Shown one piece after another: positions 11,682 through 25,100 of a DNA stretch of 64,000 bases. A program made the position numbers and the translations under genes. The notes below the pieces were generated by a model. That model worked only from the letters and a program-made list of their open reading frames with translations, had not been told where the DNA came from and ran no database searches. Position 1 is the stretch's first letter, and the number at the start of each line of letters is the position of its first letter. The DNA is from Malurus cyaneus samueli (lineage: Eukaryota > Chordata > Aves > Passeriformes > Maluridae). The stretch lies in contig CM019236.1 of NCBI GenBank assembly GCA_009741485.1, positions 54,485,435 through 54,549,434 on the forward strand, written 5' to 3'.

Positions 11682-14600
11682 CACTTTACATTTTATTTTA
11701 TTTATTTCAGCTCAATTTTGCAAGTCACAAGTGGTATCTATGAACACTTGTGAGATGTGATGCGATTCATTAATAATCGTTTGATGCTCCTCTTTGTTCT
11801 GCTGTACGTGTCAAAGTAAATGAAAGCCTTTTTTTTTGTATGTTCTCAGCAATTAAGATGGAAATAATGGTAATACGTGCCAAATATGAATTATTGGTGC
11901 AGGCTTAAATAACTTTTCCATTATCTTGATTCTTCATTCTCGTATTTTTGCTAAACACAAATATATAGCGATTTAGTATTTGCGATAAACTATAGAAAAT
12001 CGAAACATAGAGGAATACTACACCATCAAGCTGGCCAAACCTCAACAAGCATTCAATATTAGGACGTTTTTTCTTGGATATTTCGTGGATCTCACGCTAC
12101 CTCAAGCTTAGGTAATGTTAGCATTAAAAATTTCACGGATGTAAGATCATGCTGAGATTTGACCATAAATCTCAGGCGGAAAAAGCTGCTCCACATCCAC
12201 CATCAATTTCCAGTGCATTTTGGAACCTGCATATATTTGCTGTTTACTTCCTTTAGTCCTCTGTTAACCTTCAGTTTGCTAAGCAATTAAGACCAATTAA
12301 TCTAATATCAAAGGTATTCTTTTGTTTTACTAGAAACACATTTTATAGCTTTCATTATTGACTTGCAGATTTTAAATTGGTTAAAAGCTATTCCAACATG
12401 ACCAAGATAATGGTGCAGAATGATGCAGGTCCTATACCCAGTGCCTCTTAAGACCTCACATGCAACCAAAGAGCCTCTGGTGCAAATGCTTGACCACTGG
12501 ACTGTGTCTGGAAGCCATCACACTCATGTTGAATTACAGGCACACCAAAACAGGAGGAAGATTGGAGCATGGGCTGAGGGCAAAGTAAAAAAATTCATTT
12601 ATATTCAGTCATGTACCAGGTACTCTGGCTAAATGATGCTTCAAAACTGAAAGGTTTGTCCTTGTATTTAAGCAGGAAAATCACAAGCCTTAATAGAGAG
12701 ATGTAAGGGGACCTTAATGCCCACTGATCAAAACCCCCTTGATTTACATAGCACAAACTTAAAGCTTTCTTTGGATGCTCCTTCAGTAAATGAAACAACA
12801 GAACCTGGTTTTGCAACAATTTCAATAAAAACAGCATAAAAAAATCCAGCCAAACAAAAATTGCTTACTTCACTTTCCTTTATTTGCGGTTTTAAAACAT
12901 ATTTCTTGCAATTCACACTAAATCAGAGGATTAGGCTGTTGCTGTGAAGAATTCTCATACGAATCCAGGTGTGATGGCACGAAGTCCTTCTGACAAATAC
13001 CACGTTTACATTGTAAATTTAATCAGAGAAATTGTGATGGGGAAATAATTAAACCAGAAGAAATCATTACCATTATGGAAAATTTCTTTGGCTATTAGTT
13101 CCTCTTTCTGTCTATCAAGCTCTTAGGGGCCAATTCTTATCCTTTGACATTGCAAGGTGAAGTAATACCTATCTTGGTGCGGCTATATAAGGATTTATCT
13201 ATAAAAGAAAAAATTTGCCCTGATGCATTGCTTAATGATATCTTAAGGTTCATTAAAAAAAAAAAAGTCTTTACAAACAAAATAATTTTGAATTATTATT
13301 ACTATGATCACTAGCAAAATATTTCTTTTTTTTTTTCCTTCCTCCTTTTCTCCCACCCCTTCTGATCTCAGTCAGAAGTCTGTTAGTTCCCATCATATGT
13401 GAGGAGGTAATACTTTCCCAAATTAATTTGAGAAATGGCCTTCTTTCACAGGTGGTTTTTATATGTGTTCTAACATACATATTGTACTGACAGAGATACT
13501 GGCTTTAATCTTGGCAAGAATACGAGGTGTACACACAGATAAAGTGCACAGAAGACACAGTCGTGCTGCGCTGCTCTTAGAGCAGAGCTCGGGAGGGTTC
13601 AGCAGGCACATTGCAGACACTTTGTGGCTCTTCACAGAACTGCCTTTCTCTCCCTGCAGTTAAAGGAAAAAGACATCAACTCGAAATCAGACATGAGATG
13701 CTGTCCAGTTGAAAAGGTTACTGCAGCAAATGAGCAATTAGTGCACCCCGCTGCAGTGACTGCTTTAGATTGAGAAAGGCCTCAGACAAAATGCAATAGC
13801 AGAACACCCTCTCTTTGTAATCTGTCACAAGTCCTGCAGCCAGCGCTGCACAATGAGCTGGCAGGGTGCAACCCTCAGGGATGGCAGGAACCTGTTCTAC
13901 CCAAGAACACCAGGCTTCTTCTGTGCTTATGCCTACACTTCAAGAACTGTTTCTTCTCAACATATATCAAACCAAACTCTCAAGCAAAATTTGCTGGAAT
14001 AAAACTTCCCAGATGACAAAGCTCTATGTACTACAAGAATTCAAAGAAATGCCATAAAAACCACTTCCTTTATCTGCATCAGTGCAACTTCATCAATGGG
14101 ATCCATTTATCAACTCAATCAGATATTTATTGCCTGCCCTACTGTTCATTACAAACAAGTTTGCTAGGAACTGTTTTCTGTACCAAAGTCTGGCCTGATG
14201 TTGTTTAAACATTTTGTTTTCAACTGCCAGTTTGACAATCTCATATCAGCATGATTCTAGCAACAGAAATGAAATCTAAAATTTAACATTCAATACTTAT
14301 GTGATGGTTTGTAAATATCAAAATGCTCTCTGGGAGAAAATACACTAACAACAAAAGTCAGGAGATAGAGGAAAATAAGTAATGGAATGGAAGAGTGACA
14401 TGAAGTCAGACTAAATGTGAAGAAAAAGATAGGCCAGCCACTTAGGTGAGATTTACAATAGCAGAAAATCTACACGCTGGAATTTGTAGTCAATTGTTGC
14501 AAGCCATTAATGTATAATGAATATGTGTTTTCCTCACTGTAAAAGATGCACTAAAAAAGCCAAATGTGAGAAGTACAGACATCTAAATTTTGGGAAGGGA

Positions 14601-14841
14601 GCAGACAATGCAGTCAGAGCTCTCAGAACACAATGCCAAAGAGACAGCTGGTAGTGAAATAAATTGTCACTTTCATAGAGAAAAGGCTTAATTGTTCAAA
14701 TCTGAGCATTAACTTCCTCCTCTTCATCCCCTGCTCCCTCCTTCCAGCAACCTCCACAAACATTGAAGAATAGAAGGGAAAGCTTTTCAAGTGAGGAGTT
14801 TAAAGGGTTTAAAGGAATGAGGCAATGTGATTGTTTAAAGT
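11682..14841. other. Non-coding DNA; locally GC-richer near 13.5-13.9 kb
   Basis: No gene is recognised. A poly-A tract lies at 13,255-13,266. Bases 13,520-13,870 are somewhat richer in GC and CpG than the surroundings. They include a pyrimidine-AG acceptor-like sequence (TTCTCTCCCTGCAG, ending near 13,661) followed by a 38-codon open frame. No matching donor or known protein is recognised, so this is not called as an exon. Confidence 0.6.
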
Positions 14842-14941
14842 GGAGAGGAGAGGTTCGGAGAGGAGAGGTTCAGAGAGGAGAGGTTCGGAGAGGTTCGGAG
14901 AGGAGAGGTTCGGAGAGGAGAGGTTCGAAGAGGTTCGGAGA
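14842..14941 (+). repeat. Minisatellite of 10/15-bp GGAGA-GGTTC units
   Basis: The tract is built from 15-bp units (GGAGAGGAGAGGTTC) and 10-bp units (GGAGAGGTTC) in irregular order, with single-base variants (TTCAGAG, TTCGAAG). The 5-bp GGAGA block is itself the slipping unit. The tract is purine-rich on the plus strand. Because all steps are multiples of five, and no stop occurs in one frame, it reads as an Arg/Gly/Glu-rich open frame. That is a property of the repeat, not evidence of a gene. Confidence 0.95.
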
Positions 14942-17900
14942 CCTTTTAATGTAAAAATAGATATGCTGATGAAAACACTCAGTAGAACTGTTCTGGAAGA
15001 TCCTGCTTAGTGTTTTTCCCTCTTCCGTAAATGCAACTCTTAGAGGGTGGAGTGCACCCAGAATTGAAATAAAGAGCCAGTCCGAACTAATGCTTTGCTT
15101 TCCAGAGGATTTGGTTCTGCTCCTGAGTATGCCAGTGCCCTACTATGGCTAAGAAGGAGAGCCTGCTTACTATCTCTTCCACAGCACTCCACAAAATTAG
15201 AGGTGTCACTAATAATACTTTAAATTTTGGATTTGCCTATTTGTCTATCAGTTACTACTACCCAATGTTTACAATTCTGTTTACATTGTTAGCTGAGGTA
15301 GCTCTGACAGTAGAGGTGAGTAAACTAATCCTGAGAGATATTAGTAAAGGATAGTGCTCTCAGGCAATTCCCTTACATGTTGTTAAAGGAAGTTGAATCA
15401 AAGGAAGTCCCCAAAGACCTTTTAGAAAGAGGTTTTGCATTTGTCTCTTGATATTTTTAACTAAAAGACAAAAGCAGTCCCGGAGTTCACAAGGAGAAAA
15501 GACACCTTAGAAATAATTTATTGGAAGGTCATGGGTTAGTATTAGTAAACGACTTTGAAACACGGGGATCTTAGAGAATAGTAATTCTAATTCAGGAATC
15601 ATGAGCAGAACAGTGAGAAAAAATATTATCCAGGACTTGGGTATCATAATTAGTAAATCATCTATAAATGGCATTTTAGATACAATTGCACACCTAAAAA
15701 TAAAGAAAATTCAAGGACAAGACAAACTAGAAAAACACAACTAGAGCAGAAGTCATAGCAATAGCATAGCAATAACTGGCTGGAAACTAGATAGCAGATG
15801 TATATTTCAGATTGTTCTAATATGAACAATATTTTTCAGAGTGCAGAACAATAACTAATATTGCCCAGAAAAAAGATCTTTTAATTTTTAAATCTCTGTT
15901 TTGTGTGCACATCTACTTATTGCATCATAGTTTTTGGCTGACAGTGACACATGCTTTTTAACACAATGTACTATGTAAATAAGATCATGCTTTCAGTCAT
16001 TTTTTTCAAAAATGATATTATTATCTTTCATTTTTTCTCTTTGCTGAGCTGAGGTAAGAACAAGAAACTTGAAGTATATAAATGATTTCAGATGCTTTTC
16101 CACTACATTATGTTAAACCATCTTTAATCCAGTGTCTGTTTCCCAGATTACAAGTGATCCAAACACCAAAGAAATCTGTCAACTTTCTTCTTTATTCCAA
16201 TAATTCAATTATTCTTTTTATAGGTGGAATAAAAACCCCCAAAACACCAAAACCAGCAACAAGACCCAACATATCCTGCAGTACACACAAGGACTCTGTA
16301 ATTCAAAGAATCGAACCCAACAAAGTGATCGCCAACCCAGTGGAAAGTCAGTGATCGTGATTAAGAAAAAATTCTACAATCTGTCTTTTGTTGTTGCTGT
16401 TTTTATTTCATTCAAAGAACAACTATCTGCAGCAAGATCAAGTTTTTCATTCTTCTTTTTTCTTTTTCTCTAATTCATACATGTTCTTGTTATGGTCCTG
16501 AACTTGCAGTCTTTAAGGTGCTATATCAAATATGCACATGGATTGTTAAACACATGCTGCAGAGAGTTTTTGGAATTTACAGTGCAATTATGAGGCTTTA
16601 ACACTAACACATAGAAAGAAGAAGAAAATTAGAGTATTCACAGAAGCAATAATATGATTTTTAAGTGAGAAAAGTTTGTCCAGAATTCAGACTACTCAAA
16701 GGAATGTATTAAGGAAAAAAAAAAGTCAAATATGAGCAAAGAACATTCAGCTTCAAAAGAATTAAGGGTTCACACCAAGTAACAAAGGAGTTTCCTCTGA
16801 AACACCAATAAAGGGTTTTAAACTCAGTTCTCTTCTATCTTGAGAGCTCATACACACATTTTTTAATACAAAAACTTATTCAAGCGACAAAGTCTGAAAT
16901 ATCAGTATCCTAAAGTGTTACAGAAACTTCTTTCCTTTCTGTTGCTTGTTCACTCATCCCCACATTCCTAGATTAAAATATGCTCTGCACAGGAGAGAGC
17001 TACACCCTGTGCACTCCCTTCAGAAGCTTTTATGGAGGGGTTTGGGTACAAGTGACTTTAAAATCCCTTTTCACAACAAAATCTCAAAGTTGAATTTATA
17101 TTTACAAAATATCCCTTTTTCATAAAATGTTAGTGTTAGTGGATGACAATCAACACTTTAATTGCATGACACAAATTAAGACCCTTTGATAATGTTGGCA
17201 TACAATAAAAGCATTATGGGAAATGAGAACAGTTTCTCATTCTGTTCAGTTTGCATCAGCACATCTTTCCAGCTACTAATTCTCTATTTGCCATGCCAAT
17301 ATAATCTGTTCAAATGGTTCCTCATCCTCAGTGCATCATCAGTTCCTCTGCAGTACTCCTTCCTCCTTTGTGCATTATCTGTTTGCTCCAAATCCCTCTT
17401 AGGTTTCCAGCCACAGGTCACCTGACTGTCCAGTGCCAGAAATCTTGTAATCCATAAAAAAAAACCCCAAAAAAACCCAAACAACTGATGGATGTAGGCA
17501 GAGATTTTTCAAATATTTGGGTTAATTAGTGAGAAATAATACTGAAACAATTATTTCTGTTAAACAAACTTGGGAAGAGAAAAATGGAGCAATAATTTCC
17601 TGATTGTTTGCTTGTTTTTCATAAAAGGATAAGTGTCTTTGGCTAATTTTTCTCCGGAAATTTAGAAATAGTAAATTCCACTCCTGGCTGAGGGCTGACC
17701 ACAGGCAGAGACCAAATGCTGGCCCAAGCTCCAGCACAGAGTGGCAATTACAGCTGTTCTGCAGAGAACTATGCTTAGCAAAAGCATATATGCACAGTAA
17801 GTTACTGACTGTCAAGCTTAGAGTGCTAAAGAAATTCCCCAAAGAGAGTCAAGATCTTAACTGGCCTTTCCAGCTGTGACCTGCTTTCTGACCTGAAACC

Positions 17901-20900
17901 CCTGTAAGGTATAATCAGTCTCAGCACATTCTCTCCACCCATGGAGAATATCACATGGGAAACAGTCCTTTTCTTTCGCTCCAAAGAAACATTTGCCCAG
18001 AAACCTGATAAATAAAGTGTGGAGTGGGCACTCCATATAAACAAAATATATCTTGCAGTGGCTGTGTGAACACTGAAAAAAAATCTTATTGAAAGCAATC
18101 AGAGATAGATTGAAACAAGCTTTTCTTCCTCCCCTCCCTTTCTTTTAATCACTAAATTAAAAAAAAAAAAAAAAGGGTTAAAAATAGTCCTTTTTTTCCT
18201 AGAGGCTGTGAGTCCTCTCCACCAAACCGTGAACTAGTATCCAGAGTGGTGAACCTCTACTGAGTGCGTTCAGATCCATATCAGTGTAAACAAGACAGTT
18301 CTTTTTGCTTTATTAGTTCAGAGCAGCACTCTTCCCCCACGCTGGACTTCCCGCAGAAGGAGGTGTCACCGATACATTGGATGATGTGCAGTCTGAGAGT
18401 GTATGGAGCCTGAAAGGAGAAACAGAACTGGAATTGATCTGTAGGGGATTCAGGAACAGGGCTAAGAGAGAAGGAGCGATGGAGCAGTTTCTATGCAGGT
18501 GTTTTTCTTTTGAAAATTTCGTATTTGCTCCTTGATAATGAAATGCCCTGGGAGGGCTTTTAAAATATATGAAAGGGAGTGTTCATTGGAAGACATTTTG
18601 GGAAAAAAAACCCCGAAAAAACAACATAAAAGAACATTAAAGAAGCTTATTACCCATTACACACCTATCCAGGGTATAAGACATTCAAATGAGTTCAATC
18701 AAGCCAATTTGCATACAGCGCACACAAAACGGGCATGCAATTTGCAGATTTTATTGTAAAGTAAAGCAATTCTCATGTCAGCATTCAAAGTCTTTAAAAG
18801 GAAAGTTCTCTATGCAGTTGAGTGTTTCACAGAGAAGACTGTGGATAGATAGTATTCATAAAATACATTTTGTCTAAATTGCTAACTGTCTTTAGCAATA
18901 AAACTGTCTGAAATAGATGTTGACAAGTGGAAATTATATTAAAAAAGCTGTAAGAATTCAACATATTCAGGGCTATGTTACTGAAATTTCAATATTCTGC
19001 TATATCTTTGCCACTTATATAAAGTGTATTTGTCCCCAACTGCCATTTCAAAAAACAAGACCGATGGTTTCTTTTTCTATCTCCTTTGACCTCAATGGAA
19101 CTTCAACTCAGGAAAGACTAAGAAATCTGCTTGTATATGTAGGTAAAAGTGAGAAAAACAAAAAATTGTCCAAAATGGCTAATACTAAATATTCTTCCAC
19201 AAAAATAGTGATTTCATTCTTGGGATTTGAGATCTTAATTCTTAAATCATCCCTTTCTCCCTTGTGACTGTTTTATTTCTTCAAGATCCTATTTCAAATA
19301 TGTTGGCATTATCCGTTCTTACCTACTAAACCCATGTTCAAGTTCTACAGTTTATTTCTCACTCCCTAACTTGTTCTTTACTCCAGCTTTTTTCTTCATC
19401 TGGCCTGGGTGGAATCTCTATCAAAGAATACAGAGGAGGGCCAAAGTACAGCATGACGGTGGAAGGCACACATTACTCATCTTTGGGTATTAAAGTTCCA
19501 TTTTGGTGGCTCAAGTCTAAAAATAGCCTACATCCCAAACTCAAATTTTCCACAGATTTGTAATTTGTCTTACTTTAGGAATATTGTTACAATGAGAGAA
19601 AAAAAAGGCAAGGCTGTGAAGCCAAATCTGGTAACCAGGTCCTCAGCCTGGTTACAATCCCCGGCTACAAATGTCACCATTCTAAAGAAAAAGTTGTGAA
19701 GACAGGCTTAAACACGCCTGAACAGAAAAAGGCTTGGAAAGCTGTATAAATAAAAAATAATAATAATAAAAAAAGCAACCCTCTTTAGAACAGAAGCTCT
19801 TTATAATACAGGACCACATGAGCTTATTTTTAACATCCCCTCCTCCAAATGAAGATGATGCTGCTTAACAGTGTTGATATATTTTCAGTACATTTATGAA
19901 CCAACAGTAGATCAAGGGGTGCTGCATTCAAGGGAAAGCACAAGACAGAAACAGAGGAAAATTCAGGTCAGGAGGGAGCTCAGGAAGTTTCTGGTCTAAT
20001 ATATTCCTCAGCATCATCAGCCATGGAGTCAAACCAAGCACTTCAGGGAGAGAAGAAGCCTGTGTCTGCTCATCTGTATTTCTGTAAATTCAATCTGATT
20101 TATTTTCACACTGGGGAAATAAAACTAAAACTAAATGCAGGATTAAGGATGTAGTCTAAAAAATTCTGAGCAGAGGGGAAATCCCATCCAGTGGCTGAGT
20201 GGCCATGTTGCTGTTGAAACAGCCCTGGGTATGTTTGACCAACAAATTGCTGGCTCATGCTCAGGCTGCTGCAGCCAGAAACCCCAGGACACTGTTCAAC
20301 AAGGCAGTCCATAGAATTTGTCTCTGTCAGGGGTTATTCCTTCCCATGGCAGATGTTCTTATGTGTCCTTGTTCAATTTAATGAGATTCCTGTTGACCTG
20401 TTCCCCATTTTGATTAGTTTCTGAAAATTCTTCAGGGGTGATCTCAAATATTTTGTCCTACAATTATTGCCAGCTTCAAAAAGGACCTTGTGCTCATATA
20501 ACCTCATGAAAAATCAGACACAAATCTAATTGGAAAGGCAATTTTAAAGGGATAATGCAACACACAGATACATGTGGTGACAGTGGGTATCGTGGTCAAA
20601 GTGGGGAACAGAGGAGCCCTTAACTCCTCATACACAGCTCAGTCCCAGTGCATCGTCTCCAACAGCACCTCCAGAACTCCATTCCTTTTGAATAATTCCA
20701 CTACCATCCTGCTGTAAATGCCAGGCATAAAGATGTACACTGTGGTGTTAGTAAGCATTGTCATGAAAGATTAAGGCCCAGGAATTCTGACCAAATGGTT
20801 TACCTCAGGATTCCTGCAGCAGAGTGGATCGGTTTGTTTTGAAAATAGGATACATGAGAGTAATTCGGGCTGCTGACAGAATACTGCTTAGAACTCTTTC

Positions 20901-22050
20901 CTTCCAAAACATTTTCAAAATTTAGTGGAGGTTGTGCCTGGGAACTCTAAATACAGCAGAACGTCAGCCTGTTTATACATCTCCCTGGGCTATTTTCAAC
21001 AGCTCGTTCAGATGTGATGACCAGCAAAAGCCATGCAAGTTTCAACTCTCTCAACTATTTGTCATCTGTTATCAAAAACAACCATCAAGCTGAGATTTCA
21101 GTAATTAGCCAGTGTGGTTTATTTTGTAATTAGTTGGATAATTAAAAGAAGCTTTGCATGGAGCAGAGTAGGTAAGTGAAGATCGAGGAGCAACCATTTG
21201 TATTTGCGGATCTGCCATCACCTATGGCTGCAAGCGCAGTGCTCAGCTGCTCTCTGCCAGTTTCCACACCCAAACCCAGTGTAACAACTCGTACTTATGA
21301 AAAATAAGAATCTAGTCCATCTCCTATAGAATTTAACAGCTGTGCTTTCATTCATTTTTACTAGAGAGGTCCAAATTTAAAGACCTTGAATCTGACTGTG
21401 AAGGATAATCTGGCAGCATATCTGTAGTGTTTGTTGGACCAAAGTGGGTAATTTTCCCTCCTGGGTGTGGGGCACCACAGGACTGCAAAATAGGCCTCTC
21501 TAGTGCTTGTATATGATCTCTTCCAGTAGATACAGGCACAAATAGCATATGAAGAAGAGAGGATGATGAGTGAGACACAGATGTCTCTGTGGCTGGTTAT
21601 CTGCAGAAATCATACCTGAGGCCATGCAAAGTTCTGAGAAGTCTAAGGTTGCACTCTGAGAACCCCAGAGCCAAAGAGTGTAAATGGAAGCTCCCACCAT
21701 GATCTTTAAAGCTGCCAAGCACAATTCACGAGGATTTAATGTGATTTTGTTGAAAAGAAATAACCTAGTAGAAATCCACAGTTAGTAGCAAATGTACCAT
21801 ATAAGAGCAAGGGGAAAATAATTCCTACATTTAGCAGAATTTTTTCTCTGCTTTAAAAAACAGTAAGAGAGGGTAATTCTATTTAACAGAGGCTGTAGAC
21901 TGTAAAAGAAGGTATACAGTCTGTAAATTGAAAAAAGCTTTGAAAAGACAACATGTTTGATAGAAATTCAACAGCCTTCTTTGTAGCAGAAGTCAAGCAA
22001 TACTTGATGTCAGAGAGGAAAAAAAAAAGAAATCTATTTAGGGCCCAAAA
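14942..22050. other. Single-copy AT-rich non-coding DNA
   Basis: No repeat family or gene is recognised apart from simple tracts (poly-A at 18,159-18,174 and a short AAT run near 19,745-19,772). A weak possible terminal exon at 16,224-16,354 is listed separately. The other open frames are under about 120 codons, overlap each other in different frames, and carry no recognisable motif. Confidence 0.65.
16224..16354 (+). other. Weak candidate terminal coding exon
   Basis: A pyrimidine-rich stretch ending ATTCTTTTTATAG gives a plausible 3' splice acceptor, with AG at 16,222-16,223. The 131 bases after it stay open until TGA at 16,352-16,354 and would encode about 42 residues after a split codon. 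The peptide starts Lys/Pro/Thr-rich (KTPKTPKPATRPN) and then has a more mixed composition (DSVIQRIEPNKVIANPVESQ) unlike the low-complexity frames nearby. A few CpGs occur here although the surroundings are CpG-poor. I do not recognise the protein. No upstream exon or donor, and no clear downstream polyadenylation signal, is seen, so chance remains the likelier explanation. Confidence 0.15.
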
Positions 22051-22100
22051 ATTTTTCTTTTTTTCTTTTTTTTTTTTTTTTTTTTTGTTTTTATTTTTTA
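22051..22100 (-). repeat. Poly-T / T-rich tract
   Basis: A near-continuous thymine run is interrupted by single C, G or A bases. No retroposon body is recognised on either side. Confidence 0.9.
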
Positions 22101-22109
22101 AATCCTAAC

Positions 22110-22450
22110 TGCCGTAGCAGGTTTGTCAGGTCCACCTCTGACAGCACTTCCACTCGATGAGAGCCCCTTCCCCACTTCATTGCGCGATGATCCTCAGCCG
22201 CGTTTCCAAACACAATTATTTCCCTGGGTAACAATGTGAGAGGCAGCTGCAGTGAGCACAGAGGTCAGCAAAGCCGGCCATGGATGCAGCAGCACCTGCC
22301 TTTTGCATGCAAAGACGGAGCAAATTACAGTGTTTGTCGCCAAGGAACTGCGCAGCAGCACCATGTGTGACAGCCTGATGAGCACCGTTTTCATCCTGGG
22401 CATGGGTGTATCTTTTCAAATCTAGAGCAGGGAACAGATGTTTCATCAAA
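22110..22450. promoter_or_regulatory. Candidate CpG-enriched conserved non-coding element
   Basis: This stretch has clearly more G+C and CpG than the kilobases around it (for example TTGCGCGATGA, CAGCCGCGTTTCC, AAGCCGGCC, TTGTCGCC, AACTGCGCAG). It contains no recognisable repeat. Short minus-strand frames overlap in two phases across it, which argues against coding. CpG retention in an otherwise CpG-poor region is typical of hypomethylated regulatory DNA. The function is inferred from composition only. Confidence 0.3.
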
Positions 22451-24269
22451 AGACACATTTAAAATAAAGATAATTATGCAGTAAGAAGCTTAATTACATA
22501 GGATTATTCAGGTCCACTTAATTGCTTGACAGTCTGAGAGCCTCCAACATATTTGTGACAGAAGCACCTTTCTCACTGGGTTACTGAACTCAGTTGTGGC
22601 TTTGGGACAAACATAGTTGTTTTAGTGATCCAACTAATACTAGTTTCTGATTTTCAGCTACAACGAGGAAAAGAAAGCAGACTTATCAAGGATCAAAATA
22701 TCATTTTATTTACACAAGCATTGTATTTTCTTCCATAAAATATGAATAGCCTGAATTACAAAAATGTAATGGTTTTATCACTGTATAGCATGAAGAACAT
22801 TAATTTCACATAGACATGATTTAGATGAAGAGTAGAATCTCCTCTGGTCTAACTGCTCACAGATGTCTGCACATCTCCAGTTTTCAGAAGATTGTGATGA
22901 CTTTTCATGTGGATATTTAAAACTGGCCTTTCACCTCCCCCAAAAGGGATTCCCTCTTTCTCCTGGAACAAAAGTCTTAATATTGTTAAAAAAAATCTAA
23001 ATAAAAAATATTTTCAATCTTTGTTGAAATGAGACAGCATGCACTCTGTGGAATGGTGCAGCCATTCTGCGGCTCTGTAGTCTCCTGGTGGTTACTGAAT
23101 TGCTCATACTAATGCATTTCACAGAGAAATAATGATTTCTGTGAAATTATACTGACAGGCTTACAGTGTGATTCTGTGGAGTCCTGAGAGCTTACCAGCT
23201 GCAGAACTTGGATTCAGCACTGCTCCAAAATACACAATTAGGGAGGCAGATATGTCATGTGAACTATGCTGAAGAGGGAACCCCCATATTTACAGGGCCC
23301 ATGCAGCTGGGGGTTTTAAAGAATATTCAGCATCAACCCAGGTGGTTTTTACTCTTTACAGGTTCCAGAAAATAGTTCAAATGGTTATTTTTCAGAGAGC
23401 TTTGCAATTCAATCTTACCCCTCCAGCCTTATGTGTGTTAGTTCCCCATACTCAACATTTTTTTTGATGATGTACTATAAGGCATAAGCAAAGCCACACA
23501 CGACAATTTTATATGTAAGAGCTATAAATGTGATAGCGAAAGTCTGAGCACTAAAATGATCTCTTACTTTTCATCAAAGAGTGCGCTATAATATTTGCAT
23601 CTACAAGCGATTGCAGATTTTTCTTACACAGACAAACTAGGAAGAGTTTCACTGTGCATTACTGAAAAAGAAACCCAACCAGACAAAAAAAACCTTGCAG
23701 AACTATTAACTTTATAAGGAGTTAAAGCTTCTCATTTAGAAAAAAATCCTTAGTTGGGTCTAAGCCGGTAAATGTAACTTAAAGCTTGGGAAAGATGATT
23801 ACCCTATAATGGCTCCATTCACATTCACAAAGTTGGGGTCATTTTAAACTGCTGCTATGTTTTGGAATGCTGCCCAGAAAACTTTGGTGTGAAAAATCTG
23901 CTGAATGCCTTTGCGCTACATTAGCTAACAGTATTTAAGGTCAATAATGCAGGTGCGGGCTTTCCCTCATTCATTTTAAAAACTTGAAGAATTCTTCCTG
24001 AACCTCTGTTTAAAAGTGGCTTTTGCTCAAACCTCTAAAAAGAAGAATGGAAGAATGAGGAAAGGATACAATTTTGCTGTTATCAGCGTTCTCACAGGAG
24101 AGAGGTGCTAATTAATCATATACCAACAATAAGTTTCACTGTGGCAACTTAACTTTTATAAACATGTACCAGCACTTAGTGCACTTGCCAAGCAAATCAT
24201 AGGAACTTATGCTGCTTTCCGCACTAATGGTGTCAAGGTGCACTGAATGTTCTCCCCCTGCTGCTTGAG
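22451..24269. other. Single-copy non-coding DNA
   Basis: No gene or recognisable repeat. This is the last single-copy stretch before the duplicated blocks begin; the left limit of block A at 24,270 is simply where its inverted copy runs into the assembly gap. Confidence 0.65.
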
Positions 24270-25100
24270 AGTGACATCAGAGAGCTGCGGGGAAGCATAT
24301 GCCCGAGCTCCCACTCTGCAGCAGTTATCCTATGCTAGGGTGACACCATGACTGATCACAGCCCGGCACTGCTTCTGTCGCTGCAAATAGGCTTTCACTT
24401 ATAATGGAAACGTTTAGTTCAAAGCACCGTATACATTACACATGTTATTAATGGCTGAAACAGATGCTTCCATCTAGTCAAAGGGTTTGTTTTTATATAA
24501 AGCAAACCCTCCTGTAAATTTGGATCTTTTATTGGGTTGCATATCAGTTTGAGGGATAATAATAACAAAAGCCCCTTCTGCTTTGCCTTATATTACAGAA
24601 GCATTTAAATTTTTAATTTGTGTTTCATATCAACAAATTTATATATATCTACACACATTTTATTACCCATTTTTTATGGCTCCGTTTGTTTCTGTTGTAA
24701 ATTGCACAGTTTCTTAATCACTGCTAAGCATAAAATGCCCCATCAGTAAATTATTCCTGCAATAAAATACATGATGTGGTTTACAAATGATGGTTATTAA
24801 TTTCAGGACAGAGATGTTGCATTTGTATTGTGGTTTATGTTCAATTAACACATTGCTGCATTAATGCAAAGTGTCAGCACAGAATTGACCCAGAGACTAA
24901 ATGAAAATGAAGTACCCTGACAAGGAATTATTGCCTGGTCTAAATAGAGCAAAAGCCAATTTATTCGTGAGTTTGCTTGTACAGTACCACCTGAGGTATT
25001 CATGAGCAAATCCAGAAGCGTACATCATGTTTCCAAAAGGAAACTATCTCATTGCTTTACCTTTTTATGCACTTTTCATGGAAAGAATTGTGTCTCTACA
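24100..25100. promoter_or_regulatory. Candidate conserved non-coding element cluster
   Basis: The sequence is complex, free of repeats, and dense in AT-hook and homeodomain-like words (TTAATTTTTAATTTG, GGTTATTAATTTCAGG, CATTAATGCAAAG). It also has octamer-like ATGCAAA and SOX-like ATTGTG words. It has the texture of deeply conserved developmental enhancers, but that is a judgement from reading, without an alignment. The part from 24,270 onward is repeated in inverted orientation at about 39,500-40,343, where it carries many small indels. Confidence 0.3.

Noticed and set aside
13648..13778. Possible internal exon after an acceptor-like TTCTCTCCCTGCAG
   Set aside because: The open stretch is only 38 codons, ends in a stop without a clear donor, and the peptide is not recognised. 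The signal is weaker than the candidate at 16,224.
14763..14954. Arg/Gly/Glu-rich open frame
   Set aside because: It is produced by the GGAGA/GGTTC minisatellite, whose unit lengths are multiples of five and whose sequence has no stop in this frame.
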